Shown here: piece after piece, positions 1-9,372 of the stretch
How positions within the stretch are numbered: the stretch's first letter is position 1
Layout: every line of letters starts with the position of its first letter
Source: Vibrio rhizosphaerae
GTDB taxonomy: Bacteria; Pseudomonadota; Gammaproteobacteria; Enterobacterales; Vibrionaceae
Direction: 5' to 3'
DNA length: 64,000 nucleotides
NCBI RefSeq assembly: GCF_024347095.1
Contig: NZ_AP024903.1
Span: forward strand, 620,001-684,000
Notes under the pieces: model-generated
The model's database searches: none
Seen by the model: only the letters and a program-made list of their open reading frames with translations
What the model was told of the DNA's origin: nothing
Made by a program: the position numbers and the translations under genes

Positions 1-344
1 TCTAGTTGTACATGCAAAGGTGGGGCGAAGTTAGTAAAATGATATAAATCAACGTAGTGAACGACGTTTTTAGGGATGTAAATAAATATCAAAACTATGT
101 TCTTAAAGGATTTTTTTGTTAAAAAGCAAAGTTCCATTACTTGAAAAATTTGATCTATATTTATTTTTTTTTACGACTTTTGCTTCATATTTAGAATAAT
201 AGTTTGTGGCATGGATCAATTTTTTATCTGTGTGGTTCAGCGTACTAATTTAGTGATATCCAAGATTTCTAAATAGAGATCTTGAATTTAGATGATTTCG
301 CTACCAACTTTGTTTACACTGAGACAATCAATTTGAATGAAAAG
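1..344. other. AT-rich non-coding region and greA leader
   Basis: No credible gene is seen here. The stretch is AT-rich with many T runs. An open frame in phase with greA reaches back to a TTG at 282 but runs through the leader hairpin and has no resemblance to GreA, so I treat it as untranslated leader. The gene upstream of the window is not visible. Confidence 0.6.
170..197 (+). promoter_or_regulatory. candidate greA promoter
   Basis: A TTTACG -35-like hexamer (170-175) is separated by 16 bp from a TAGAAT -10-like hexamer (192-197). It would give a leader of about 200 nt before greA. The surrounding AT richness makes chance matches likely. Confidence 0.3.
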
Positions 345-379
345 CTACCTAATCCTCGGGATTGGGTAGTTTTGTTTTG
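345..379 (+). terminator. intrinsic terminator/attenuator in greA leader
   Basis: Positions 345-355 pair with 359-369 over 11 bp with a single T-G wobble and a 3-nt loop, followed by TTTTGTTTTG. This lies upstream of the greA start at 411, so it would end leader transcripts before the gene. E. coli greA has a comparable leader terminator that produces the GraL short RNAs; the equivalence here is inferred from position and shape. Confidence 0.65.
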
Positions 380-410
380 TCCAAAGATAACTTTGGTTTC
401 GAGGTATAAA

Positions 411-884
411 ATGGAAAAAGTTCCAATGACGGTTCGTGGCGAGCAACTCCTTCGTGAAGAGCTTGACCGACTTCTGAAATTAAGACCAAAGATTTCACAG
501 GCGATTGCTGAAGCTCGTGAACTGGGAGATCTGAAGGAAAATGCAGAATATCATGCTGCCCGGGAAGAACAGGGTATCTGTGAGGCTCAAATTCGCGATA
601 TTGAGTATAAACTCTCTGTTGCTCAAGTGATTGATGTTACGAAGCTTGATAATTCAGGTAAAATTATTTTTGGGTCTACGGTCACTCTGATAGATGTAGA
701 GACCGATGAAGAAAAAAGCTACCAAATTGTCGGTGATGATGAAGCTGACATCAAAGCTGGCCGTATTTCAGTGAGTTCTCCGATTGCCCGCGGACTGATT
801 GGTAAGATCGAAGGCGATGAAGTGACGATCGTGACTCCGGGTGGTGAAAAAACGTTTGATATCGATAAAGTTGAGTATAAATAA
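411..884 (+). CDS. greA: transcription elongation factor GreA
   Basis: GreA enters the RNA polymerase secondary channel and stimulates cleavage of the backtracked 3' RNA end, rescuing stalled complexes. The 157-residue product matches the family length (158 in E. coli). It has the N-terminal coiled coil with the acidic tip ([20 protein letters not shown], near residues 36-55) and the C-terminal FKBP-like domain with [12 protein letters not shown] start at the ATG at 411 ([10 protein letters not shown]), which matches known GreA N-termini, rather than the in-frame TTG at 282. A hairpin with a T run precedes it and a bidirectional terminator follows it. Confidence 0.97.
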   Translation: MEKVPMTVRGEQLLREELDRLLKLRPKISQAIAEARELGDLKENAEYHAAREEQGICEAQIRDIEYKLSVAQVIDVTKLDNSGKIIFGSTVTLIDVETDEEKSYQIVGDDEADIKAGRISVSSPIARGLIGKIEGDEVTIVTPGGEKTFDIDKVEYK

Positions 885-920
885 AACTGATCATGAATCG
901 GTATTCTGTTTGGATGTAGT

Positions 921-947
921 AAAAAAGCCGCTTCAGCGGCTTTTTTT
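921..947. terminator. bidirectional terminator greA / yhbY
   Basis: A run of A, the stem GCCGCT-TC-AGCGGC and a run of T form a symmetrical terminator serving greA from the left and yhbY from the right. The yhbY stop codon (946-948) sits inside the T run. Confidence 0.9.
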
Positions 948-1242
948 ACTTTCTAGGTATCTCAATTCTTTTTTGTTCTGAAGGACGGTATAACACCAAC
1001 ACTTTGCCAATGGTTTGGATTTTTTCCGCACCCGTTTCGCGAATAATTGCGTCAATAATCAGCTGCTTGGTTTCCCGATCTTCTGACACAACTTTGACTT
1101 TGATTAATTCGTGATGATTCAGTGCAATTTCGATCTCTGCAAGCACGGCTTCTGTCAGGCCATTTGCGCCCATAAGAACGATGGGTTTCAAATGGTGGGC
1201 TAAGCCCTTTAAATGCTGTTTTTGTTTTGTGCTTAGGTTCAT
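946..1242 (-). CDS. yhbY: ribosome assembly RNA-binding protein YhbY
   Basis: A 98-residue single CRM-domain protein that associates with pre-50S ribosomal subunits in E. coli. The sequence starts MNLSTKQKQHLKGLAHHLKP and carries the typical GANGLTEAVLAEIE segment and the fold's C-terminal part, full length for the family (97 in E. coli). It is divergent from rlmE, the usual arrangement in gammaproteobacteria, with about 120 bp between the starts. It is probably monocistronic and ends in the shared terminator. Confidence 0.95.
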   Translation of the reverse strand: MNLSTKQKQHLKGLAHHLKPIVLMGANGLTEAVLAEIEIALNHHELIKVKVVSEDRETKQLIIDAIIRETGAEKIQTIGKVLVLYRPSEQKRIEIPRK

Positions 1243-1364
1243 GATGCAGCCAATTTAATTTACTATATTAGGGTTGAAAACAACTATTTTAGCGCCATCT
1301 ATGGAAGATGACCACACCTTCCGTCTCTTGTTTATCTGGTGAAGTGATTTGTATTGGAACAGAA

Positions 1365-1994
1365 ATGAGTAAAAATAAGCACTCTGCAAGCTCAGGCCGA
1401 TGGCTGAAAGAGCATTTTGATGATAAATATGTAAATGATGCAAAGAAGAAAGGTTATCGTTCTCGTGCTATCTTCAAACTAGAAGAAATTCAAGGGAAAG
1501 ATAAACTGCTCAAACCGGGAATGACCGTGGTTGATTTGGGAGCCGCTCCAGGCGGATGGTCTCAATATGCTGCTAATGTCGTCGGGGATTCGGGGCAGGT
1601 GATTGCATGCGACATTCTACCGATGGATTCTATTGCTGGTGTTGCCTTTCTCCAGGGGGATTTCCGGGAAGAGACGGTTTTAAATACATTACTCGATAGA
1701 ATTTCTCCGAACCTTGTCGATGTCGTGATGTCTGATATGGCACCGAATATGGCCGGAAATTTATCCGTTGATCAGCCCAGAGCGATGTATTTGGTAGAAT
1801 TGGCACTCGACATGTGTCGACAAGTGCTCGCTGAGAATGGTAGTTTTATTGTCAAGGTCTTTCAGGGAGAAGGCTTTGAGCAATACGTGAAAGATGTCCG
1901 GTCACTGTTTAAAGTGGTAAAAATAAGAAAACCAGACTCATCGAGAGCACGCTCTCGGGAAGTCTACATTGTAGCAACTGGTTACAAAGGGTAA
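1365..1994 (+). CDS. rlmE: 23S rRNA (uridine(2552)-2'-O)-methyltransferase RlmE
   Basis: RlmE (FtsJ/RrmJ) methylates the 2'-O of U2552 in the A loop of 23S rRNA, a late step in 50S maturation. The 209-residue product matches E. coli length. It shows the SAM-binding segment [14 protein letters not shown], the SDMAPNM motif with a catalytic Asp, and VKVFQGEGF containing the catalytic Lys; [17 protein letters not shown] is the conserved tail. I choose the ATG at 1365 ([13 protein letters not shown]) because residues upstream of it in the longer frame do not match the family. It lies directly upstream of ftsH, as in E. coli. Confidence 0.95.
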   Translation: MSKNKHSASSGRWLKEHFDDKYVNDAKKKGYRSRAIFKLEEIQGKDKLLKPGMTVVDLGAAPGGWSQYAANVVGDSGQVIACDILPMDSIAGVAFLQGDFREETVLNTLLDRISPNLVDVVMSDMAPNMAGNLSVDQPRAMYLVELALDMCRQVLAENGSFIVKVFQGEGFEQYVKDVRSLFKVVKIRKPDSSRARSREVYIVATGYKG

Positions 1995-2014
1995 CCATTT
2001 ACGGGGTTCAGGCG

Positions 2015-2043
2015 CTGTCGATACGGTAGCGACATACTATAAT
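2015..2043 (+). promoter_or_regulatory. candidate ftsH promoter (-10 TATAAT)
   Basis: A perfect TATAAT lies at 2038-2043 in the 98-bp rlmE-ftsH gap, but the matching -35 region (near 2015-2021) is poor. No sigma-32 type promoter, as known for E. coli ftsH, was evident. Confidence 0.35.
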
Positions 2044-2092
2044 CTGTAGTACCCTACCTTTAATTACAACTAGTTATCGCGAGGCTTACACC

Positions 2093-4054
2093 TTGAGTGA
2101 CATGGCAAAAAATCTAATATTATGGCTGGTTATCGCCGTTGTCTTAATGTCCGTATTTCAGAGCTTTGGCCCTGGAGATAATAGTGGCAGGGCGGTTGAC
2201 TATACCACTTTTGTAAAAGAAGTGGGTCAGGGGCAAATTCAGGAAGCTCAATTCAAAGATAGTGAGATTACCTTTACTCGCCGAGGCAGTAGCTCTCGTT
2301 ACGTCACATACATGCCAGTATACGATCAGAAGTTACTTGATGATCTGATCAATCAGAATGTCAAAGTTCAGGGGACGCCTCCTGAAGAACAAAGCTTGCT
2401 AGGCACAATATTCATTTCTTGGTTCCCCATGATTTTATTAATCGGGGTCTGGATCTTCTTTATGCGTCAGATGCAGGGCGGTGGTGGCAAAGGTGCCATG
2501 TCGTTCGGTAAGAGCAAAGCTCGCATGATGACTGAAGAGCAAATTAAAACCACATTTGGTGATGTTGCCGGTTGTGATGAAGCAAAAGAAGATGTTAAAG
2601 AGCTGGTCGATTATCTGCGTGATCCGAGCCGTTTCCAGAAACTGGGTGGGAAAATACCAACTGGGGTTTTGATGGTTGGTCCTCCGGGTACAGGTAAGAC
2701 CCTATTAGCCAAGGCGATTGCCGGAGAGGCGAAAGTACCGTTTTTTACGATCTCAGGTTCAGATTTTGTCGAAATGTTTGTCGGGGTCGGTGCTTCCCGG
2801 GTCAGAGATATGTTTGAGCAGGCCAAGAAAGCTTCTCCTTGTATTATCTTCATTGATGAAATTGATGCTGTCGGACGTCAACGTGGTGCTGGTGTCGGCG
2901 GTGGACACGATGAACGTGAACAAACATTGAACCAAATGCTGGTTGAAATGGATGGTTTTGAAGGGCATGAAGGCATCATTGTTATTGCGGCGACTAACCG
3001 CCCGGATGTTTTAGACCCAGCATTACTGCGTCCCGGACGTTTTGACCGTCAGGTTGTGGTTGGGCTACCGGATATCCGTGGTCGTGAACAGATTCTGAAA
3101 GTTCACATGCGTAAAGTTCCGACGTCTAACGATGTTAATGCTTCACTGATTGCCCGTGGTACGCCAGGTTTCTCTGGTGCCGATTTGGCTAACTTAGTCA
3201 ATGAAGCTGCGTTGTTTGCCGCACGGGGAAACAAACGCAATGTCTCGATGGTTGAGTTTGAACTCGCGAAAGACAAAATCATGATGGGTGCCGAACGGCG
3301 TTCGATGGTTATGTCAGAAGATACAAAAGCTTCAACCGCATATCATGAAGCTGGACACGCGATTGTCGGTCGTTTAGTACCTGAGCATGATCCCGTTTAT
3401 AAAGTGTCGATTATTCCGCGTGGACGTGCTTTAGGGGTTACGATGTACCTACCGGAGCAAGATCGCATTAGTATGTCTCGGCAACATCTGGAATCAATGA
3501 TTTCCAGTCTCTATGGCGGACGTCTGGCGGAAGAATTAATTTATGGTGCAGACAAAGTATCAACCGGGGCATCAAATGATATTGAGCGTGCAACAGATAT
3601 TGCTCGTAAGATGGTGACCCAGTGGGGATTTTCCGAAAAATTAGGTCCGCTTCTATATACCGAAGAAGAGGGTGAAGTTTTTCTGGGACGAAGTGTTACG
3701 AAAACCAAACACATGTCTGACGATACCGCGAAACTGATCGATGATGAAATTCGTAAAATTATTGATCGAAATTACGAGAGAGCGAAAAAGATCCTGTTGG
3801 ATAATATGGATATCATGCATTCGATGAAAGATGCATTGATGAAATATGAGACCATTGATGCAGGTCAGATTGATGACTTGATGGATCGTAAGCCTGAGAT
3901 CCGGGAGCCTGCGGGTTGGGTTGAACAGGAGCTTGCAGCTCAAGAAAAAGCGAAGTCTGCTGAAGCCTCTCGTGATGATACACCTGAAGAAACGGCAAAT
4001 GACGCTTCGCAGGATAAATCAGATAATGATGATCAAAGTGGACGAACTGAGTAA
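2093..4054 (+). CDS. ftsH: ATP-dependent zinc metalloprotease FtsH
   Basis: FtsH is a hexameric inner-membrane AAA+ protease that degrades unassembled membrane proteins and short-lived regulators such as LpxC. The 653-residue product has two N-terminal membrane segments around a periplasmic domain (TM1 in the first 25 residues; TM2 [17 protein letters not shown]), Walker A GPPGTGKT near residue 197, Walker [12 protein letters not shown], the second region of homology ([20 protein letters not shown]) and the zinc site HEAGH near residue 418. The TTG at 2093 is preferred over the ATG at 2102 because GAGG sits 8 nt upstream of it. The last 40 residues are low-complexity and acidic. A terminator follows. 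Confidence 0.97.
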   Translation: MSDMAKNLILWLVIAVVLMSVFQSFGPGDNSGRAVDYTTFVKEVGQGQIQEAQFKDSEITFTRRGSSSRYVTYMPVYDQKLLDDLINQNVKVQGTPPEEQSLLGTIFISWFPMILLIGVWIFFMRQMQGGGGKGAMSFGKSKARMMTEEQIKTTFGDVAGCDEAKEDVKELVDYLRDPSRFQKLGGKIPTGVLMVGPPGTGKTLLAKAIAGEAKVPFFTISGSDFVEMFVGVGASRVRDMFEQAKKASPCIIFIDEIDAVGRQRGAGVGGGHDEREQTLNQMLVEMDGFEGHEGIIVIAATNRPDVLDPALLRPGRFDRQVVVGLPDIRGREQILKVHMRKVPTSNDVNASLIARGTPGFSGADLANLVNEAALFAARGNKRNVSMVEFELAKDKIMMGAERRSMVMSEDTKASTAYHEAGHAIVGRLVPEHDPVYKVSIIPRGRALGVTMYLPEQDRISMSRQHLESMISSLYGGRLAEELIYGADKVSTGASNDIERATDIARKMVTQWGFSEKLGPLLYTEEEGEVFLGRSVTKTKHMSDDTAKLIDDEIRKIIDRNYERAKKILLDNMDIMHSMKDALMKYETIDAGQIDDLMDRKPEIREPAGWVEQELAAQEKAKSAEASRDDTPEETANDASQDKSDNDDQSGRTE

Positions 4055-4070
4055 ATCGTTTTGTCGCTGA

Positions 4071-4097
4071 AAAAGCCCCGGTATAATCGGGGCTTTT
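4071..4097 (+). terminator. ftsH terminator
   Basis: AAAAGCCCCG and CGGGGCTTTT form a 10-bp stem with a 7-nt loop just after the ftsH stop. Transcription of folP may depend on readthrough or on its own start. Confidence 0.85.
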
Positions 4098-4120
4098 GCT
4101 ATTATGGGGGATAGGATGTG

Positions 4121-4957
4121 ATGGAGATTCGGACATCCAATAAAGCTTTAAATTTAAGTTGTCCTCAGGTGATGGGAATTTTGAATACAACACCTGATTC
4201 TTTTTCTGATGGTGGATTGTTTGCTTCTCCGGAAAAAGCGTTAGCTCATGCCGATACAATGATTAATGCTGGCGCCACCATCATTGATGTTGGTGGCGAG
4301 TCAACCCGCCCGGGTGCTGCAGAAGTGACTGTCGCAGAAGAATTGAAACGAGTGGTGCCTGTTGTCAGCGCCATTCGACAAAAGTATCCGGACATCTGGA
4401 TCTCTGTTGATACAAGTAAAGCTGAAGTGATGCAACAGAGTATTGATGCCGGTGCAGACCTGATTAATGACATTCGTTCACTTCAGGAGCCGGGGGCATT
4501 AGCAGTCGTTGCGAAAGCAGGTATTCCCGTGTGTCTCATGCATATGCAAGGGCAGCCGGAAACCATGCAGGAACGCCCGGAGTACCGTGATGTGCTTCAG
4601 GATGTTTATACCTTTTTAGAGCATCGAATTGTCGCATGTGAAAAGGCTGGTATTCGACGAGAGAACATTATTCTTGATCCCGGCTTTGGTTTTGGCAAAG
4701 CGCTTGAGCATAATTATCAGTTATTAGCGAATCTAAAAGTTTTCCATCAATTTGGTTTGCCCTTGTTGATTGGGTTATCCAGAAAAACCATGTTGCATAA
4801 ATTTCTCAATAAACAACCGGCTGATTGTATGGTCGCAAGTGTTGTTTGTGCAGCGGTTGCAGCCATGCAAGGTGCACAAATTTTCCGGGTTCATGATGTC
4901 GCTGAAACCGTTGAAGCCATGAAAATAATCAGTATGATTCAAGCCAATCAATTATAA
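4121..4957 (+). CDS. folP: dihydropteroate synthase FolP
   Basis: FolP condenses 6-hydroxymethyl-dihydropterin pyrophosphate with p-aminobenzoate in folate synthesis and is the sulfonamide target. Family motifs are all present: [16 protein letters not shown] at the N-terminus, [47 protein letters not shown] and the RVHDV end. The ATG at 4121 gives 278 residues; an immediately upstream GTG (4118) fits the GGGGG Shine-Dalgarno spacing about as well. glmM begins 16 nt after the stop, so the two are co-transcribed, as in most gammaproteobacteria. Confidence 0.96.
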   Translation: MEIRTSNKALNLSCPQVMGILNTTPDSFSDGGLFASPEKALAHADTMINAGATIIDVGGESTRPGAAEVTVAEELKRVVPVVSAIRQKYPDIWISVDTSKAEVMQQSIDAGADLINDIRSLQEPGALAVVAKAGIPVCLMHMQGQPETMQERPEYRDVLQDVYTFLEHRIVACEKAGIRRENIILDPGFGFGKALEHNYQLLANLKVFHQFGLPLLIGLSRKTMLHKFLNKQPADCMVASVVCAAVAAMQGAQIFRVHDVAETVEAMKIISMIQANQL

Positions 4958-4973
4958 GAAAATAGGAATAACG

Positions 4974-6314
4974 ATGTCGAATCACAGACGCTATTTTGGT
5001 ACCGACGGCGTTCGGGGAAAGGTTGGAGTGTTCCCGATTACTCCTGATTTTGTCATGAAACTGGGATGGGCTGCGGGGCGAGTTTTATCGAAACAAGGCA
5101 CTCGTAAAGTGATTATCGGTAAGGATACCCGGATCTCTGGATATATGTTGGAATCAGCTCTGGAAGCTGGTTTGGCTGCAGCGGGTCTTGAAGCCACGTT
5201 AACAGGGCCGATGCCGACCCCGGCTGTTGCTTATCTGACGCAAACTTTTCGTGCTGAAGCGGGAATCGTTATTTCAGCCTCACATAATCCGTATGATGAT
5301 AATGGCATTAAATTCTTTTCATCTGAAGGAACCAAATTACCGGATGAAGTGGAACTCGAAATTGAGCAAGAACTCGACAAGGTTATTGAATGTGTGCCTT
5401 CTGCTGAGCTAGGTAAGGCCTCTCGCTTAACTGATGCTGCAGGTCGTTACATTGAGTTTTGTAAAAGTACGTTCCCATCGAGACTCAGTTTGGCCGGGTT
5501 AAAAATTGTCGTCGATTGTGCTCATGGTGCGACTTATCATATTGCACCCAGTGTTTTCAGAGAGCTAGGCGCTGATGTAATTGCGATTGGTGTGAAGCCA
5601 AATGGCTTAAACATTAATGAACAGGTGGGGGCGACAGATACCAGAGCGCTTCAGCAGAAAGTATTGGAAGAAAAAGCAGATCTTGGCTTGGCCTTTGATG
5701 GTGATGGTGATCGTCTCATCATGGTGGATGCATTCGGCTGTAAAGTCGATGGTGATCAAATTGCCTATATTATTGCTCGATACTTGCTACGTAAGGGCGA
5801 GTTGAAAGGGGGAGTTGTTGGTACATTGATGACTAACCTCGGTATGGAGGTTGCCTTAAAGCAATTGGGGATTCCATTTGCCCGGGCTGCTGTCGGTGAT
5901 CGATATGTAATGGAAAAACTGCTGGAAAAAGACTGGAAAATCGGTGCAGAGAATTCAGGGCATGTGATCTTATTAGACAAAATGACCACCGGAGACGCAA
6001 TTGTCGCTGCGCTACAAGTTTTAACAGCCGTTGTTGATAGTGAAATGTCACTCAGTGAATTATCGAGCGGTATGAAACTTTTCCCACAGGTACTGGAAAA
6101 TGTGCGGTTCAGCGGAGATTCTAATCCACTTGATGCTGAGGCTGTCAAACAGTGTGTTGCGACAGTTGAAGCTGAATTAGGAGAGAAAGGGCGCGTTCTG
6201 CTGAGAAAATCAGGCACGGAGCCATTACTTCGGGTTATGGTTGAAGGTGAAGATGAAACACAGGTTCGTGAATCTGCTTTAAAAATCGCTGATGTTGTGA
6301 AGGCAAATTGTTAA
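4974..6314 (+). CDS. glmM: phosphoglucosamine mutase GlmM
   Basis: GlmM interconverts glucosamine-6-phosphate and glucosamine-1-phosphate, supplying UDP-GlcNAc for peptidoglycan and LPS. The 446-residue product has the family architecture: FGTDGVRG at the start, the active-site phosphoserine loop [15 protein letters not shown] (near residues 95-110), the metal loop DGDGDRL, the sugar-binding GAENSGHVI region and the phosphate-binding [15 protein letters not shown] at the C-terminus. It follows folP closely and ends at a terminator. Confidence 0.97.
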   Translation: MSNHRRYFGTDGVRGKVGVFPITPDFVMKLGWAAGRVLSKQGTRKVIIGKDTRISGYMLESALEAGLAAAGLEATLTGPMPTPAVAYLTQTFRAEAGIVISASHNPYDDNGIKFFSSEGTKLPDEVELEIEQELDKVIECVPSAELGKASRLTDAAGRYIEFCKSTFPSRLSLAGLKIVVDCAHGATYHIAPSVFRELGADVIAIGVKPNGLNINEQVGATDTRALQQKVLEEKADLGLAFDGDGDRLIMVDAFGCKVDGDQIAYIIARYLLRKGELKGGVVGTLMTNLGMEVALKQLGIPFARAAVGDRYVMEKLLEKDWKIGAENSGHVILLDKMTTGDAIVAALQVLTAVVDSEMSLSELSSGMKLFPQVLENVRFSGDSNPLDAEAVKQCVATVEAELGEKGRVLLRKSGTEPLLRVMVEGEDETQVRESALKIADVVKANC

Positions 6315-6322
6315 ATTTGGAA

Positions 6323-6352
6323 AAAGGAATCCTCAAACGTGAGGGTTCCTTT
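6323..6352 (+). terminator. glmM terminator
   Basis: AAAGGAATCCTC pairs with GAGGGTTCCTTT with one mismatch-type pair and a 6-nt loop, followed by a T-rich stretch. It closes the folP-glmM unit. Confidence 0.75.
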
Positions 6353-6446
6353 CCTTTCATTCACGCTGTTTGAATGGTGAAAAGATAGTGGTTGTCCCTT
6401 TTTTAACCGCTTAGCCATGAATTTGAAAAAAAAGTAATTTATCCTC

Positions 6447-6475
6447 TTGCCAGTTTTCAATCCTTTCGTTAGTAT
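6447..6475 (+). promoter_or_regulatory. sigma-70 promoter for secG-tRNA-Leu
   Basis: TTGCCA (6447-6452), a 17-bp spacer and TAGTAT (6470-6475) form a good promoter about 95 bp before secG. Its leader can fold around the GTTCT/AGAAC arms near 6500-6530. Confidence 0.6.
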
Positions 6476-6570
6476 TGCCCCCACTTCCGAGACGGAGGGC
6501 GCTAGCCTAGTTCTGGTCGATAGATAAGAACGGCGCTGGCTCAACAATTTGGAACATAGGTGGATATGTT

Positions 6571-6921
6571 ATGTTTACAGTTCTACTTGTGATTTACCTG
6601 TTGGCAGCGGTTGCTATCATCGGATTGGTGTTGATTCAACAAGGTAAAGGCGCAGATATGGGAGCCTCATTCGGGGCCGGTGCTTCAAATACAGTATTTG
6701 GTGCCGGTGGCTCTGGAAATTTCTTAACTCGAATGACTGCAATTTTTGCAATTGTATTCCTAATTGTTAGTCTGGTATTAGGAAACTTATCAACACATAA
6801 AGCAAAGTCTCAATGGGTTGATCCTGCTCAGAACCAAGCGGTTCAAGAGAAGACACAGACTGATAATACTGATAATGGTATTCCTGCTGATAATACAAAC
6901 AGTAGCGAAATTCCTCAGTAA
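6571..6921 (+). CDS. secG: preprotein translocase subunit SecG
   Basis: SecG is the small accessory subunit of the SecYEG channel and assists SecA-driven export. The 116-residue product has two membrane segments (residues about 2-22 and 52-73) and the conserved cytoplasmic loop LVLIQQGKGADMGASFGAG ... TVFGAGGSGNFLTRMTA between them. The C-terminal 40 residues are polar, Asn/Thr/Asp-rich and poorly conserved. It is followed after 10 bp by tRNA-Leu, the same pairing as secG-leuU in E. coli, so the tRNA is probably processed from the secG transcript. Confidence 0.95.
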   Translation: MFTVLLVIYLLAAVAIIGLVLIQQGKGADMGASFGAGASNTVFGAGGSGNFLTRMTAIFAIVFLIVSLVLGNLSTHKAKSQWVDPAQNQAVQEKTQTDNTDNGIPADNTNSSEIPQ

Positions 6922-6931
6922 AAAGAATTTA

Positions 6932-7015
6932 GCCGAGATGGTGAAATTGGTAGACACACTAGCATGAGGTGCTAGCGCCTATGGTGTGAGGGTTCGAGTC
7001 CCTCTCTCGGCACCA
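6932..7015 (+). tRNA. tRNA-Leu (anticodon GAG)
   Basis: GCCGAGA pairs with TCTCGGC as the 7-bp acceptor stem; the anticodon arm CTAGC-ATGAGGT-GCTAG gives anticodon GAG. A long variable arm, the TTCGAGT T loop and an encoded CCA end are present. Its position after secG matches leuU of E. coli. Confidence 0.97.
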
Positions 7016-7030
7016 TTATTCTTTACAAAC

Positions 7031-7058
7031 TTGTAAATGAAGATTGAGAGCGTATAAT
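7031..7058 (+). promoter_or_regulatory. promoter for initiator tRNA / rimP-nusA operon
   Basis: TTGTAA (7031-7036), a 16-bp spacer and a perfect TATAAT (7053-7058) lie 15 bp before the mature tRNA-fMet. This is the expected place for the metY-nusA operon promoter. Confidence 0.65.
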
Positions 7059-7073
7059 GCTCAGCAAGTCGGA

Positions 7074-7145
<72 letters not shown>

Positions 7146-7150
<5 letters not shown>

Positions 7151-7223
7151 ATTCTGAATTGGTTGTTGCAGGTTTGATAGTGAGAAATATTTCTCACTAT
7201 ATGTTAAGACAGCGTCTTAACAT
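7146..7223. repeat. three consecutive perfect inverted repeats after tRNA-fMet
   Basis: Three perfect dyads follow one another: 7146-7153 with 7157-7164 (AACCAATT/AATTGGTT, starting in the tRNA CCA end), 7180-7197 (GTGAGAAATATTTCTCAC) and 7201-7210 with 7214-7223 (ATGTTAAGAC/GTCTTAACAT). None has a T run of its own. They may guide tRNA 3' processing or shape the rimP leader. Confidence 0.7.
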
Positions 7224-7241
7224 TCAGGGTCCAGCATAGAT

Positions 7242-7266
7242 AAAAACCCCGACTATCGGGGTTTTT
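7242..7266 (+). terminator. terminator between tRNA-fMet and rimP
   Basis: AAAAACCCCG-ACTAT-CGGGGTTTTT is a strong intrinsic terminator. Readthrough or antitermination would be needed for rimP-nusA to be expressed from the tRNA promoter, as described for the E. coli metY-nusA operon. Confidence 0.85.
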
Positions 7267-7345
7267 TGTTATCTGATTCTTGTATATGAGTAGTCGTCAC
7301 TGTTCATATATCAAAGATTTGGTCTGTTTGCTTGGAATTGAAATT

Positions 7346-7365
7346 GGGCTCATAGCCCTTTTTTT
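7346..7365 (+). terminator. second leader terminator/attenuator before rimP
   Basis: GGGCT-CAT-AGCCC followed by seven T residues ends 18 bp before the rimP start. It is a short terminator immediately ahead of the ribosome binding site, so it may attenuate rimP-nusA-infB. Confidence 0.6.
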
Positions 7366-7383
7366 GTTTCTGGAGTCGTTTAA

Positions 7384-7839
7384 ATGACAGGGTTAGAAAA
7401 ACAACTATCTGAATTACTTGAGGCACCTGTTGTTGCTGCAGGTTATGAATTGGTCGGATTAGAATTTGTTCGTGCCGGTGCACATTCGACACTACGAATT
7501 TATATTGATCACGACAATGGCATAACGGTCGATGACTGTGCTGAGGTGAGTCGTCAGGTCAGCGCTGTGCTTGATGTAGAAGATCCTATTTCTGTGGCTT
7601 ATAACCTTGAAGTTTCTTCACCAGGCGTAGACAGACCTTTGTTTAAGTCTGAACACTATGAGCAATTTATTGGTCACGAGGTCAATATTGTTTTGAAAAT
7701 GGCTGTTGGAAACCGCCGCAAATGGAAAGGTATCATCCAATCGGTTGATGGTGAAACGATTGCGGTTACTGTTGATGGGCAAGAAGAACAATTCGCGCTC
7801 AGCAACATTTCAAAAGCTAATCTGATCCCTAAATTTTAA
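7384..7839 (+). CDS. rimP: ribosome maturation factor RimP
   Basis: RimP binds the 30S subunit and helps its maturation. The 151-residue product has the two family parts: an N-terminal domain with [17 protein letters not shown] and [28 protein letters not shown], including the [11 protein letters not shown] signature, and a C-terminal SH3-like barrel. It is full length and precedes nusA by 21 bp, the universal proteobacterial order. Confidence 0.96.
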   Translation: MTGLEKQLSELLEAPVVAAGYELVGLEFVRAGAHSTLRIYIDHDNGITVDDCAEVSRQVSAVLDVEDPISVAYNLEVSSPGVDRPLFKSEHYEQFIGHEVNIVLKMAVGNRRKWKGIIQSVDGETIAVTVDGQEEQFALSNISKANLIPKF

Positions 7840-7860
7840 GTCTTAAAGAGGCTGGAAATA

Positions 7861-9348
7861 ATGAGTAAAGAAATTTTAGCGGTAGTTGAGGCGGTTTCAA
7901 ACGAGAAGGCTGTTCCTCGTGAACGTATTTTTGAAGCGCTTGAAACTGCATTAGCAACTTCGACTAAGAAAAAATACGACATCGATATTGATGTTCGTGT
8001 TGCAATTGATAGAAAAACCGGTGAATTTGAAACATTCCGTCGCTGGTTAGTGGTAGAAGACGTCCAGAATCCGACTAAAGAAATTTCAGTTGAAGCGGCT
8101 CAATTTGATGATGATTCCATCGAATTGGGTGACTTTATTGAAGATCAAATTGAATCGGTTAAGTTCGACCGGATCACCACTCAAACGGCAAAACAAGTGA
8201 TTGTTCAGAAAGTTCGTGAAGCTGAACGGGCACAAATTGTTGAGCAGTTTATTGATAATGAGGGTGAACTTGTTACTGGCGCTGTGAAGAAAGTGAGTCG
8301 GGATAGCATTATTCTCGATCTCGGCAATAACGCAGAAGCTGTGATTTTGCGAGAAGATCAACTTCCTCGAGAAAACTTCCGCCCTGGTGACCGTGTTCGT
8401 GGTTTGCTTTATGCCGTGAGACCTGAAGCGCGTGGGTTCCAGCTCTTTATTACACGCTCTAAGCCTGAAATGCTGGCTGAATTATTCCGTGTTGAAGTCC
8501 CAGAAATTGGCGAAGAATTAATTGAGCTGAAAGGCGCATCTCGCGATCCGGGATCCAGAGCAAAAATCGCAGTAAAAACTAACGATAAGCGGATTGATCC
8601 AGTCGGCGCATGTGTCGGCATGCGGGGAGCCCGTGTTCAGGCCGTTTCCGGTGAATTGGGTGGTGAGCGGATTGATATTGTGCTGTGGGACGATAACCCG
8701 GCGCAATTTGTTATTAATGCGATGGCACCAGCTGATGTTGCATCTATTATCGTTGATGAAGATGCCCATTCGATGGACATTGCTGTTGAAGCCGACAATC
8801 TGGCTCAGGCCATTGGCCGTAGTGGGCAGAATGTTCGTTTGGCCTCTCAGTTAACTGGCTGGGAACTCAATGTGATGACCGTTGAAGATCTTCAGAAGAA
8901 ACATCAGGAAGAATCAACAGAGTCGATTGAGTTGTTTATGAAGCATCTTGATATTGAGCAGGACTTTGCTGAATTGTTGGTTGAAGAAGGCTTCTCCACA
9001 TTAGAAGAAGTTGCCTATGTACCAGTGAATGAGTTGCTTGAGGTTGACGGGTTGGATGAAGACCTTGTTGAAGAATTGCGTACTCGTGCAAAAGATGCAC
9101 TAACAACTCTTGCCTTGGCGAGAGAAGAGTCACTGGATGGAGGTGAGCCGGCTGAAGATCTGTTGAATCTATCTGGTCTTGAGCGTGACATGGCTTACAA
9201 ACTGGCAGCTAAGGGAGTCATCACTCTCGAAGATTTGGCTGATCAGGGAATTGATGATCTTGAAGGTATTGAAGGACTGACAGAAGAACGCGCCGGAGAA
9301 TTAATTATGGCTGCGCGTAATATTTGTTGGTTTGGCGAAGACGCGTAA
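7861..9348 (+). CDS. nusA: transcription termination/antitermination protein NusA
   Basis: NusA binds RNA polymerase, enhances pausing and hairpin termination, and joins antitermination complexes. The 495 residues match E. coli (495). The order is an N-terminal RNAP-binding domain, an S1 domain (about 135-200, [16 protein letters not shown]), two KH domains (about 230-345, with [15 protein letters not shown] and [13 protein letters not shown]) and two C-terminal acidic helix-hairpin-helix repeats (about 360-490). It sits between rimP and infB with short gaps. In E. coli NusA autoregulates this operon; the leader terminators upstream would allow the same here. Confidence 0.97.
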   Translation: MSKEILAVVEAVSNEKAVPRERIFEALETALATSTKKKYDIDIDVRVAIDRKTGEFETFRRWLVVEDVQNPTKEISVEAAQFDDDSIELGDFIEDQIESVKFDRITTQTAKQVIVQKVREAERAQIVEQFIDNEGELVTGAVKKVSRDSIILDLGNNAEAVILREDQLPRENFRPGDRVRGLLYAVRPEARGFQLFITRSKPEMLAELFRVEVPEIGEELIELKGASRDPGSRAKIAVKTNDKRIDPVGACVGMRGARVQAVSGELGGERIDIVLWDDNPAQFVINAMAPADVASIIVDEDAHSMDIAVEADNLAQAIGRSGQNVRLASQLTGWELNVMTVEDLQKKHQEESTESIELFMKHLDIEQDFAELLVEEGFSTLEEVAYVPVNELLEVDGLDEDLVEELRTRAKDALTTLALAREESLDGGEPAEDLLNLSGLERDMAYKLAAKGVITLEDLADQGIDDLEGIEGLTEERAGELIMAARNICWFGEDA

Positions 9349-9372
9349 TTTTCAGCAAGGGGAGAAAGCGGC

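Noticed and set aside
282..410. N-terminal extension of GreA by 43 codons from an in-frame TTG
   Set aside because: The extension runs through a terminator hairpin and lacks similarity to GreA; the ATG at 411 matches family N-termini.
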